From Sweltsa coloradensis (Eukaryota > Arthropoda > Insecta > Plecoptera > Chloroperlidae), in contig JAMZAV010000159.1 of NCBI GenBank assembly GCA_024449915.1, forward strand, positions 620,001 to 684,000: a stretch of 64,000 nucleotides of DNA. Reading direction: 5' to 3'. This document shows positions 10,481 through 22,100 of this stretch, piece by piece; positions within the stretch are counted from its first letter, which is position 1; each line of letters opens with the position of its first letter. The position numbers and the translations under genes are program-made. The notes beneath the pieces were generated by a model. The model saw only the letters and a list, made by a program, of their open reading frames with translations. It made no database searches and had not been told where the DNA came from.

Positions 10481-13400
10481 CTGAAAATAAGCACAGGCAA
10501 AATATTAGATTTTGTGATTTATAAAACACTGCAATGGATGCAAGATACTGGTTTCTGGGACATATTTGCAACAATTTGTCAATATCAATCGGAATATTTT
10601 TCGCAATTTGACATATAATTATTTTTCAAATTAATTTGATGGGAGTAAGAAGTAGGCATACTCATATGAAAACAATGTACTAAATTAATAAGTTCATTCC
10701 AATATAGAAATCAAATCTAGTAGAATCTTTAAGTGATGACATGGATGCGTGATGAGATGCACAGGATAGGTCAAACTCACGCCATCAAAGGAGAGCAGCT
10801 GATGCTGCCACGTCTAAACTCTAATAACAACAGCTATAACACACATAAGACATGCCGATAACATTAAACTCATTACAGTTACAGATAAACCATGTTTGAA
10901 AAACAAATGTTTCATCATTAACGTAATAGAAACTATATAAAGTCGTTTCTTCATTATTTCCTGTCAATTCGTTTTTGACCTATAAAATATGATCTATTAT
11001 ATTTAATACAATAAATGAGTTTCCTCTCTTATTATGTTTTTAGTACAAGAGAATATACTCTTTCTTGTATGATCAGTGGTTTCTTAATTCGTTCTCAATT
11101 ATAAAATTCGTCATCAATGTAACTTTTAAGCTTCACAACATGGTTTAACTTGTGTTACAATCATGTGCTCTAGATAGAAATATTGTGTAACACATATTTT
11201 AATTAGCATACAATTCACATCACAACAACATTTAAAGAGCATTGTTCCCATCAGTCGTTTCGTCTGCAAAAACCCTGCAGAATCCACGCATGACGTTGGT
11301 AATCAGTGCCCTTGAGGGATGCCTACTGTAGTGCGACCACAGGTCCGGGGCCCGCGGAAACAAAGTGGTGTGTGTACTACGTCTCACCTTAGTCTGCATT
11401 TACCCTCAAACAAGGCCTACAGGAGCCGAATCAGTAGCTTTCCACGGGCCAAGATCCTGTGGCCGTTCTGGATTCAGAAACACATCGAAAGGGTAAATAG
11501 TTTGTATCTGTATAATCTGTATTCTACAATAGTAAGTCTAATATACATCAATGGTGTACTCGTTTCTTGGCAAGGAGGCAATCTATAGACGGGTAAGCAA
11601 AACATGTTTGTATGAGTTAGGAATGTAAAAGGGAATGGATGCTTAACTTGTCTGTTTAACATTACCGAAGTAAGAATTAATACTTATTTAGTGTTTTCTG
11701 TTTTGATTAGTGTGCCTGTGCTGTTTAAAAATTGAGATTTTAAGTTAAACACAAAAAATCAATCGTTTTATTTTTATATATTTGTGCAAATCATCTGACA
11801 AAACATTTGTAGGAATAATGTTGTAAGTCGATATAGTTTCTAGTTTTGTCTAGCTTTGTAAGATAGGGCGACTACGTATCGATTTTCGACTCACCCTTCT
11901 CCCCCTTAGCCCCTATCACGTTGTTTTTCTTATTTGAGAATTGCCAACATTTTCTCGCCTATAGCCTGTGTTTTAAATTAAGTTATTTAATCGAAATCTC
12001 CCAAATGGTAAATGTTAACGTAGCGTCTTTAGTTGATTAAAAATCGTTGTTTTATTTGTGGTGACAACATGACAAGAATAGTAGAAATATTTCCAGATAT
12101 TAAAGAAATAATTATATTCAGGCACGTTTTCTTAAACGTGGAACTGCTTTAGTTAAAAACAATAGTGGCCGTAAATATTTCCTTTATGAACGGCAATTCA
12201 ATCTGACTCGAGTTCTCGAGTTTCAGTTCATGATGAAGTGTTCCAGTCATAAGGTTTTCACTGTTTTAATCATTTTCAGTAAAGATAGTGCTTCTCTAAA
12301 CATCTTCTAACTCCAGATGTTGCACGTGTGAACAATTGCACATGATCTGGGTCACAACGCTTATTCTAGCAAAGAAATAAGTTTAAACGTTCGTACTGTT
12401 AATGAAACGAAGTAAACTCAGATGAAATCGTATATACGACCATAACTTTTCTTATCATAACATTAAAAGAAATTATTGCATACCCTCCTATCACATAAGC
12501 CAAGTAAAATAGTTGATTAGCTACACATTAGTTTCTGCATTGATGTTGACTACACTGAATGCTCTGAATGGTGATCTGAGAATGAAACCCTCTAATTCGT
12601 TATTTTATATATTAGCTTGTTGTACAATACAAAATACATACAATTGTTAATATCATCACATAATGTTGTAAATGATGTATAGATAATTCATTTTTTCTTT
12701 TAATAATTTCATGTAAAATTTATAAGCCAATTAATCTATCTATTGATGTTGAAACTAAAATGATATTGCTGCACTTTTGCAATGTATGTCTGTTGAAATA
12801 TGCTTTGTTTAAACAAAATAAATGAAAAAGTTTCTCTACTGTAAATCAGTTCTCGGCCATCATCTAGGTAATGTGACTGAACACGTGCTTTGAACATGAT
12901 TAGTGAAACTTTGACATTGACGCCTACATTGAGTAGAGTCGTCCTTTCGGTGCACACATCCATGAAACTGATATTGTGTTTGCAGGCATCACACAAACGT
13001 AAATTGTGAGCTATTTTAGGACTTTTATTTGCCTGCAAGTGTAAATTGCGTCCCATGGATGTCAGGCAATAAGTTTGAATTCATTTTCTTTTGCTAAGTT
13101 CTTAAACGATCAGTTTACTAAATTTATTATGCAAACATTGTAAGTCTATCTATCCTATAAAAATAACATATTTGGTGATTACTTTCTGATTTTAATATAC
13201 ATTTCGATTTAAGTGACTACTGGCACATAGGTCATGAATTGGTATTCGATCAAAACGCTCATCCCTTTCATCGTTCTGAAATGCATTTATCGATCTATCG
13301 ATTGTTATACTCTTCGATCCATGAACTATTGCAAAGCAATCTGAGATAGAGACAAGGATTTGGTGTATTATGTTACATGTTCTATGTTTATAAGTGCTTG

Positions 13401-14889
13401 TTTATTCTCACAATTTGTTGTGTAGCGGCTGGCAGACACCTAGTGCTTGGGGCATACTGCCCTTTTCTGCCCACCTTCCTACTAAGCCTAACAGTCGAAA
13501 ATAAATAAAAAATAATAAAATTAATGAATAAATAACTATTTTGACTCTTCTTTAAGATGCCAATACTTTTGAGGAATGTGAGATTAAAAAATGTAAACAA
13601 ACTAGACAATATATTTATTGAAGATCTTAAAAATGTTATAAACATAAACATTGTCTAGTTGAAAATTGCCAATTAAGGTTCGAATTCGAGATATAAATAG
13701 CTGATCTCATAGCTACATGTTCAATTGTATTATTAACTTTCTACAATATATGTTTCTCAAATTATTAACATAATATTCCTCCAAAGATTATATCAAGTTT
13801 ACTATTCTTTGCACCTTACTACATGTTATTTTTTATTTATACGTATTATTTTGTCATTTACTCAAAAGTTTGTGTTTTCTTTTAAAATTAAAATAAACTT
13901 GAAACTTGAATTTTATTTGGGTGGAAAAGGCACGTATTTGGCACATCTGAGGATGGTGTGATTACTATTTGTCTGTTGTCTAATACAACGTCTTGGTAGC
14001 CGTAGTACGTTCAGATGGCCTTGGTGTGTGAATGACAGGGAATAGAATGACAGGTAATAGATAAGGAATATATCGGCTTACATTTTACACGACCTATAGG
14101 ATTTACATTTCACAGCAAACAACCATATCAATAACAGGTAAACTTCAAGACTATTATACAGTTTTACGCATAGGCTAATCGTTTTCACATAGTTATCTAT
14201 AGAGGCGGAAATTGAGGTACTATGCTGCGTTATATAAACAGTTTTCATCCACCCACATAACCCTGTTGGAATTGAATCGCAAATACTAGGTAGAAATCTA
14301 CGAAACCTCTCTCTTTGACTCCTGTACAGACATTCTTTGTCCATTCAGAAAAACAATATTTTTGGGTGTCGAGACTTGTGAATTTTAAGTAACGGGTACT
14401 CATTTTAACACACTGTTTCTCAAGTAGTTAATCATAAGTAGGTAATTGTTTCTTTGTTTTATGCAATCAAATTTCTTGTAACAAACAAATCACTTTTGTT
14501 TCTATTATGAAATAAGTATAATAATAATAATTTATTCTTCTCCTATTTATTTGCATAAGAAAATTCTTGTTTTTAAACTTAGAATCGACACATGTACTAC
14601 AACACCTAGCGGACCTGAAATTATGAAGAGATTTTTTGCTAACCTTTTCCAATAACCAGACAGTTTATAAGAATCTTTACGGATTAAATACGATAACGCC
14701 ATTATAATAATAATTATGATTATGATAATTTGTAACCTTATATATCAGATTGTCAACAGTCCTGATCCTCAACTAGTATTCAAACTACATGAAAACGATT
14801 GCGTTACGTATTATGGGGAAGTCGTGCTAGGTAGGTACACAATGGCAACACCGCAAGTCTTGTCAGGAAGTATACCCTGGTTATGCGAA
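10481..14889 (-). other. Probable channel-gene intron, with possible extra alternative exons
   Basis: Mostly AT-rich. Two GC-richer islands have reverse-strand splice signals. One is at 11467-11388 (CCAG acceptor, AAG/GTGAGA donor), read in phase 1 for 20 residues to a stop at 11406. The other is at 13487-13408 (CTGTTAG acceptor), read in phase 1 for 26 residues to a stop at 13408. The first island is also open on the plus strand (11319 to a GTAAAT donor at 11492), so its strand is uncertain. Neither is called as a gene. Confidence 0.3.
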
Positions 14890-14978
14890 TCAAGGCGGAA
14901 TGGCTACCCGCCCCATGTCACCAACTGTGGTTTTCGTACCATTCGTCCGCCGCATCGAAAGGCGGGACAGATTCTCAG
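14890..14978 (-). CDS. Candidate alternative C-terminal exon of the Shaw/Kv3 channel
   Basis: This island is GC-rich against its AT-rich surroundings. On the minus strand an acceptor (ATCTTCCACAG) precedes 14978. Phase-1 reading gives 29 residues beginning AENLSRLSMRRTNGTK and ending ...VAIPP with TGA at 14890-14892. The basic and Ser/Thr-rich composition would suit a cytoplasmic tail. The other two frames close within 25 codons. A possible donor (CCAGG/GTATAC) lies past the stop at 14875. The plus strand also has a 98-codon frame over this interval without recognisable domains, so the strand call rests on the acceptor and phase only. Confidence 0.35.
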
Positions 14979-16352
14979 CTGTGGAAGATACAATGTTATT
15001 CATACAAGATGATTAATGTACACAAGTACGGTATAGTGAAAATGGTATGTGCGTTCACCGAGCTTATTTTCAATTTCTTCAGATTTTAAGTGTATAATTA
15101 TTCAAAACTCTTGTTGTTAAAAATGTTAAGTAAATGTTAGAAACTAAAAACACCACAAAAAGTTAAAATTTAAAAAAATGTTTCAGTCAAAATTGTTGAA
15201 ATGTCATAATTTACCATTCACGTTGCTTCACCGTGCATTCGGGATAATAATTATAAGGACCGAATTGTTTTAATTGAAATATGCCCCAATAATTGAGGTT
15301 AATATTTTATGCATTATTTGAACAAACAATAATGTCACGTTAATCTTTCAGAGAAGATGTTTTCACCAATTTCATGTTACGAATTTTACAAATAATCCAT
15401 ACAAAACAGCATCAAGTTACACACCGTACTTCAATCTACTAAGTGAAAACTAAGCTCTTTGGATTAATATATTCTTTCCTCTCTAAAAGCTTTTATTGAA
15501 AGGATAAGAACTACAATTTCCACATGTTCTAACTTAGGTTGAGTAAAAGCTCCCAAGGAATATCACTATGAATGAGCGGAGATGCCCGAGGCCGAGGTTA
15601 TGAATTCTTTACAAGAATGAAAACTCTTACTAAAGTAGATACCGTCAAGTAAACAACTGTCAGCATCAAGACGGGGCTTTCTATAGACTTTCTCATATCG
15701 ATCCTGTTTGGTTTGAACAAAAAGTGTAGAGAATAATAGAGAAAATACAAAGGGCAACGTATTATCGGAATACGAGAAGAGTGATCGTGATTCAAAAGAC
15801 CTTGAACAGAAAATTGAACACAATAAGACAAATGTCGCGAAGAAACGTTGCAACTTTGTAGTAAGCATTGACAATCACAAGATGAAAATCGTGGCTACTG
15901 AGTGATGTGGCAATGAAGATGAAAGATGAACACATCGTTGAAAAATGGAACTACTATCTGTGATAAAAGACTATTTGAGCGAACTTCACATTGAACATAG
16001 TAATGTATCCAAACAATAAGAAATTATTTCAAAGCTTACATGCGGTAGTTATTGTTATTTGTGTGCAATGCCAATGATGTAAATTAACGAATAATTTAAG
16101 ACTGTTCATGTTTAGTAACTAGGTGATACATCGGTTACGTCAATCTAATGCGTTGGAAGTGTCTACTCTAAATTGATGGCAATTTGAAACAACGGATAAG
16201 GTGATTTGAAATGGAAATACATAATAAATTAGTGTATTTTAATTAAATTAGTTAAACATAAAACAAATAACACAAGAAAACACAGCGAATGTAAATTAAA
16301 GAAATTAAATAATACCTGTAGCTTTGGCCTGTCGTGCAATAATTGTGCGTGG
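14979..16352. other. Intronic; nothing supported
   Basis: AT-rich. A reverse-strand 102-codon frame at 15566-15874 is Ser/Phe-rich with no domain or clean splice context. A good donor (CTACAG/GTATT) lies at 16315, 38 nt after the stop codon of the exon ending at 16353, so that exon could also be spliced onward. Confidence 0.4.
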
Positions 16353-16519
16353 TCATGCAGCGGACGATATATTCAACTGGACGAGAGGGAGTGAGGAAGA
16401 ACTAGGTTCTAACACTGGTATTAAAAGCTCAAGGGCGCTTGTGTTCTGGTCGCAGATCCTCTCCAACATTGGGATGCGCTCTTCACTCAAACTCCCATCT
16501 ACGTGCAGGGGCAGAGAAA
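16353..16519 (-). CDS. Candidate alternative C-terminal exon of the Shaw/Kv3 channel
   Basis: This exon comes next after the membrane-core exon in transcript order, across a 375-bp intron. The acceptor (TTACGTTTTAG) sits just above 16519. Phase-1 reading matches the upstream donor and gives 55 residues containing SLPLHVDGSLSEERIPM and ending ...LNISSAA with TGA at 16353; the other two frames close at once. A second in-phase acceptor 21 nt inside (CACGTAG) would drop seven residues. The interval to the donor at 16316 is 204 nt, a multiple of three, so this could be a cassette exon whose inclusion truncates the protein ahead of the tail at 10480-10305. Confidence 0.5.
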
Positions 16520-16894
16520 CTAAAACGTAAGATAACAAGTCTAATTTTTGGTGGTCAGCGAGAGAAATGTAAGGGTCAATTTAGAAGAGCTATCCACTTT
16601 TAAGCAGATATGGTAGTAACGACTTTAAGAAGCCATGCTAAAAAATAATAAAATTATGCTGGAATACTTTTTAAGCCTAAATTATTAACAAATTAATGTC
16701 TTATGAATACAAAATGTTATTTAATTAAGTAAATTTATTTTGTTCTGTTTTACTAGAAATAAGGTGATAAGAGAATGACAAGAAACGTTAAAATTATTGT
16801 GCTGTGAGTAAAAGTTGTTTAAGTGGATTTCCATTTGTAAGATCATGTTATATTGAAGCAAAGTTAATTATATTTCTTAAAACATACAACTTAC

Positions 16895-17858
16895 CAATTT
16901 TTGGCCCCATTGGGTCTTTGGGGTTGTTCCCCGCTTTCATGGCGTTCATCCTCCTGCCTTGCGCCCCCGGAGGTCCGCTCCCCGCCGACACTGGGGTCCC
17001 CCCTCCCGGAGGGCCACCCGGGGCCCCTGGAGCGCCCGGGACTCTGGGGCCCCTCGGCTGCTCCACGGGCAACACTCTTCGCCTCTTCTTGGGCAGTTTT
17101 GCACGCGCTTGCGTGTGCGAATAGTACATCGCGAAGTTGGATACGATGACGGGCACGGGGAGGGCGATGGTCAACACACCGGCTAGGGCACAGAGGGCCC
17201 CCACGAACATGCCCACATATGTCTTGGGCACCATGTCCCCGTACCCCACTGTGGTCATCGTCACCAGGGCCCACCACAGACCGAGCGGTATACTATGAAA
17301 ATCATTATCCGGATTGGCTTGAATACGCTCGGCATAGTAAACGAGACTCGCGAATATCACGATACCCAAAACGAGGAAGAAAACAAGAAGGGTGAGCTCT
17401 TTCGCAGACGCACGAAACGTTTGGATCAAGATCTTCAACCCGGACGAGTGTCTGGTCAGCTTGAACAACCTCATGATACGGATGATGGAGAAGAACTCGA
17501 GGATATCCGCGTTCTCCAGATGTGACGCGTACTTCTGGAGGATGAGGTCGATGTAGAAGCTGAGCGTGGCCACGTAGTCGATGATGTTGACGGACGCCTT
17601 GATGAAGCACCACTTGCTGGGCGCCGAAATGAAGCGCGCCCCGAACTCTATGGTGAACCACGCGTTGCACACGCACTCGATGTAGAAGAAGGCCTCGTGT
17701 GCGTTGGTCAACGTCTTGTCCAGGGTCCAGGCCGTGCGGTTGGTCGCCGTTCTCACCGTGATGTTCCTGATGACGGGCACCCGCATGTCCGGGTGTGTCT
17801 TCAGGCAGAAGGACAGGATGGACACACAGATGAAGAACACCGAGATCACGCCGACGAT
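16895..17858 (-). CDS. Shaw: Shaw-type (Kv3) voltage-gated K+ channel, exon with S1-S6 and pore
   Basis: The pore-forming alpha subunit of a delayed-rectifier K+ channel, acting in the plasma membrane as a tetramer. The 321 codons start in phase 0 after a TTGTTTCAG acceptor and end in phase 1 at ATTG/GTAAGT. Within this exon, S1 is about residues 1-21, S2 54-75, S3 88-108 and S4 122-141 ([11 protein letters not shown], basic residues at 127, 130, 133 and 136, fewer than in vertebrate Kv3). S5 is 152-175, the selectivity filter TVGYGD is 203-208, and S6 214-240 carries the PVP hinge at 234-236. The S1-S2 loop has NIT and NRT glycosylation sites. A basic cluster (KLPKKRRR) and a Pro/Gly-rich segment (about 267-300) follow. 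Near-identity to arthropod Shaw through [18 protein letters not shown] and the pore makes the family call secure. High GC sets the exon apart from its surroundings. Confidence 0.96.
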
Positions 17859-18165
17859 CTGAAACAAGAGTGGTGTTAGTGAGGGATACGCTTCTTATAG
17901 CATCTTCTTCTGATTCCTTTTCCGAGGGTATATAGGGCAATCTATAAGCAAGTTAATTTTTCATTGGTTGTCATGTGTGGTCTCAAGTCTGCTTATTGAA
18001 TTAATGAAGCATACACAACTACAGGTGCGTACCAATATTTAGCGGCATTGTAATTGCTTGCAAGCGGAGTCAGCGGATAAAATCTCTGCTGAATTCGCTT
18101 ACATGCAATTCCATAGGCCCAGCGGAAAAGCAGATTGATCTTGGGATGCAGTCCACTAGGTATAA

Positions 18166-18914
18166 CCAGAGTCGATAAAGAAGTTTCCCCGTTGGGGAGG
18201 TCCTCCAACTCCCTATACCGCCCTGGGTTAAATAAAAAGTCGGTTTTTGGCGTTGGGAATCTAACGTTCCGCGCGACTCTGTGTGACGATTGATGGAACT
18301 ACTTCAATAAAAGTACGTCACTTTTCTACTAGTAGTTAACAGTCGATGACGACAAATGGCGGAAACGTCAAAATATTAAATACGATCGAATGTTGGCGAA
18401 TGTTTTGGCATAAAGCAAACTCTCTTTATTAATGAGGATATTTCTGATGGAGTAGACCTAAGCTTAGGAGCTAGGCCGACAATATGTATTGTTCAAGATT
18501 TCGATTTGAGTGCCTAGGGCGTACTTACGTCTGAAAACTGTATTGTGGCCTTGGGCCTAGGCTACACTTACGTCCGTTAGGCTTGAACAAGGCATATCTC
18601 AAATTATTTCGCACGAAAATGTCAGTGACGCCTGCGCAACACTTTATAGTACAATAATAAATCAAAAGTAAATCGTTTTAAAAGACTAGGGCCCAGGGCT
18701 AATATGATTGAAATAAAATTGAAGTTTGACGTTTCGTCTGTTGTTTGTTGATTTCAGCGTCACTGCACATCGATAATCTACTGACCGTATTTAGCGTGCA
18801 GTGCTTTTATTAGTTTCACATTGGAGCCGCTCTCAGCGCGCAGGACGTTAGATTCCGTTTTGACTTGGGAGTAAGGGGACCTCCCCAAAGGGGAAACTTC
18901 TTTATCGACTCTGG
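18166..18914 (+). mobile_element. 749-bp inverted-terminal-repeat element (MITE-like), copy 1
   Basis: Both ends carry CCAGAGTCGATAAAG followed by AAGTTTCCCC and a TTGGGGAGGTCC block, as inverted repeats of about 40 bp. TATAA flanks both sides (18161-18165 and 18915-18919), a probable target duplication. The interior is AT-rich and noncoding. A second copy, in reverse orientation and largely collinear, is at 58369-59124. Nonautonomous DNA transposon; superfamily not determined. Confidence 0.75.
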
Positions 18915-20777
18915 TATAACTAAGCGAAGGCAACACCTGAATATCGGCACTCGGATTACCACAAACAAATAATGACAACAGCTACTTTGATACGATTGTG
19001 TCGTGTAGACCCGGCACAGTTACAGTATTTGGTGGCGTTTGATAAGTCCCAGGTGGGTCCAACTTTATTATTATTGTAATGAGATCCCTCTATGGCCATA
19101 GCTGGAAAAAGTTAAATGCAGTTATTTCATTACTTCAATGGGGATATAGTTATATTGTTTTAAAATCCCCTAGAAATGGGGAAACACATAAACTCGTTCC
19201 AATGTTTTGAGATAAAATAAGTACTAAGATGTTATCACAGAATATTGTTCATTAAGATTCTGGGAAATAAGAAACAACTTTACATTATCTGCAGATTCTA
19301 AATTAAGTCATCTTCACGCTACTCAGTAAGGGTATAAGCAATTTTGGTGTATTATGCTGTTGTGTAGCACTCTCTGTGGTTGTAAACTGCATAATCGCTT
19401 ATGTACGATTATGTGTGTGGCCAGTTTACTATTTGACGAGAACTAACCAAGAATTTATTTTCCAATAATATCCTAACATAAGATCCAGCACACATGTGTG
19501 AACATTTCGTTATATTGTGTGTAGTTTGCCAGCTGCCACCTTACAGCAACAAACATTGGGATCCAGTAAACCAAAATGACTTATATTATCGGTTTGAGAT
19601 TTAACAAGAATAGCAAAAGTGAGAGAATGTCAGTTGTATATTTTTCGCTATTTCCACATAAAATCTTGACTGTTTGCACGGGACAAAAACAGTTGTGTGA
19701 TAGTCTTGTTTCAAAAGCCAATCAGGTGGTGGTAACAGGCGCACTGGATGGCTCAGAATCAGTTTCGTTTGCCAGCTGGTTGAAACAATGGTGCAAAATA
19801 TAATTATTTACGAGAACAAATTTTTGTCTCAGTCTGATAAGTGATAACCAACTTAAAACTAGAGTTAAAACAATAAGTTAAATGTATACCCAGATATTAA
19901 ATATATACTCGTTTATATCCAATAAATGAAACCGTAGTCATAGAATCTTGCCCGTCGGATGTTCTTCACACAGAATTTGCGTGACTTTGCTTTGCCAAAC
20001 AATTTATTACCGCGTCCATTAATTCAACTTTACAAACACTAGTTCCATTCCGATTAGCGGATCAACCAGCAACCCGCATGACTTTCCGAATCCACTTCTA
20101 GCCTGTTAGCCCGGAGAGAATAATATGCGTGCGCGAGTAAAACCAGCGTTTGGTAGAATACCTGTAGCGCCCTCCAACTGAACTGTTTGTGGTACGATTT
20201 GGTTTAATTAAGTATGACCAAGGTTCGAATTCTTTATTCATTCATATTGATTTTCGCTCGACGGTGAATGTATAAACGAGAAAATGTTTGCGGCTGTGTT
20301 GAGGGATGAGCAACGAGACTTCGGTGCAAAGTTCGTTTTACGCACCACTGCGTACATTTCAAGAAAATGTCCACACGTATCTTGCGGGTAAATTAGCACC
20401 GACTTATCACAGCGTGTGGCCTCATCAAAATGCAAATGAAGGTCATTTATAACTATGAATAATTCTTCTTGCGAGTATTCGTGTGAAATTACGTGTAACG
20501 TTCTAGAATCTCCTTCTCATGTTAACCTCTTATCCACACAGGTTATACTCTGTTCAGATTGGCCATTAAACTAATACGACGTATACGCTTGCTTAACGGT
20601 CATCGTATTTTGCTTTGATTAAATTTTAAACACTAGTTACAGAATGTTCAGAGCTGTATACGTAAATAAATTAATATTAAACGTCAGGTATAAATGATTC
20701 AAAATCAATATGGTCGACAGGTTAGTTAATTTTATTATACGGACATTCCCATATCCTCTCCTAATTTTAAATTCGTG
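18915..20777. other. Intronic; nothing supported
   Basis: AT-rich intron sequence. Only short frames without domains are present. Confidence 0.4.
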
Positions 20778-21700
20778 CCAGCTGATTGGTCAGCATCGGC
20801 AAGGTTTTTTCGGAACAACGTAACGGGGGTAGATTATGGAAAATGATTGTCTTTCGTATCTTTAGTCATCTAGTGTATGTTAATTTAGAACTCCTTTTAA
20901 CGTCACTCAAAAACGACGCCGACAAACCCTAAATTACGTGAAAAGTGTCACTTGGCCTAAGCATCACATTAAAAACATAAATAATGTCAAAATTTTCTTA
21001 TTCAATGGACCGATTACGCACTTTCATTTCTTAAAACACTTCCAAAATATTTCTCGTTTGAGGCTGAAAGTAGCAGTCTCGGAAGAGCCAAATAGCATTA
21101 GGGAAAACCGGTATTTAAAATGCGGAACAGGTTCTTTGTCCGAGCTACCGCTACACATAAAACCGGTTTTAAACGGGCAGAACAGGTTCTTTGTCCGAGC
21201 TACGTATAACCATAAAATTTATAAATGGGCGAAGGTTTCTGTCCCATATCCCTCAATTCAAATAGCCAGCTGATTGGTCAGCATCGGCAAGGTTTTTTCG
21301 GAACAACGTAACGGGTAGAATAGGAAAAGTGTCTTTGATCTCTAGCATCAGGTATGTAGTTAGAACTCCTTTTAACGGCACTCAAAAAGACGCCGACAAC
21401 CCTACAATACGTGAAACGTGTCACTTGGCCTAATCATCACATTAAAAACATAAAAATGCAAAATTTCTTATCAATCAATAGACCGATTAACGTCAATTCA
21501 TTCTTTGTAGAACACTTCCAAAATATCTCGTTTGAAGCTTAAAGTAGAAAGTAGCTGGACGAGGAAATTGGAAAACCGGTATTTAAAGGCAGAACAGGTT
21601 CTTTGTCCGAGCTACCGCTACACATAAAACCGGTTTTAAACGGGCAGAACAGGTTCTTTGTCCGAGCTACCGCTACACATAAAACCGGTTTCGCGCATTT
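20778..21700. repeat. Imperfect tandem duplication, period 488 bp, with nested short repeats
   Basis: CCAGCTGATTGGTCAGCATC starts at 20778 and again at 21266. The following ~360 bp run in parallel but differ mainly by single-base insertions and deletions. Inside both copies a ~55-bp unit, with AACAGGTTCTTTGTCCGAGC and the palindrome AAAACCGGTTTT, is itself repeated. It may be a true duplication or an uncorrected assembly duplication. Confidence 0.75.
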
Positions 21701-22100
21701 CAATCGCACATGGGGTGGTAGTGTCGTTGAAGGGCTCGCATATTCTCGCCTAGTCGGAAAGACAGACACCCTGCTTAAAGCCTCGCCACCCGCCCGCATT
21801 CAATTTCTCTGTCCTCGTCCGAGCTTGTCTACATTTCAATCACGTCACGTGACACACACGGGGAGACGCCCTTATCAGGTCCCCGCACGATCCGGCCCGT
21901 CAAAACGTCAAAGAACCACAGAGTTTTTCTCGCCTCATATGAAAAATGGGATTGGTTTCGCGAGCAGAAGCTCCATGCGCTGATAAGACACCTGGATGGC
22001 CAATCCGCGCTCGGTTGCTGGAGATAGATAGCTCGGAATAGCTTTGTGTTGTTGTTCATAGCAACTCGGCCTCCGCGTCTCGCGCATCTACACTAGAATG
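21700..22100. promoter_or_regulatory. CpG-richer island inside the channel intron, with X-box-like site
   Basis: This 400-bp stretch is much richer in GC and CpG than its surroundings. It contains GTTGTTCATAGCAAC at 22051-22065, which fits the RFX X-box pattern RYYRYY-N3-RRNRAC, an E-box/CRE-like string (TCACGTCACGTGAC at about 21840) and an ATTGG (reverse CCAAT) at about 21951. It could be an internal or alternative promoter or an enhancer of the channel gene. No start codon or exon is assigned. Confidence 0.3.

Noticed and set aside
11319..11588. 89-codon plus-strand frame with possible exon boundaries
   Set aside because: Competes with a reverse-strand phase-1 exon reading over the same GC-rich island; neither strand can be chosen without transcripts.
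12736..13056. 106-codon minus-strand frame in the channel's 3' introns
   Set aside because: No domain, no convincing splice pair and ordinary intron composition.
14716..15012. 98-codon plus-strand frame
   Set aside because: No domain, and most of its GC-rich part is better explained by the reverse-strand candidate exon at 14978-14890.
17305..17940. Long minus-strand frame overlapping the channel core exon in another frame
   Set aside because: A shadow of the GC-rich channel exon; the channel frame is unambiguous.
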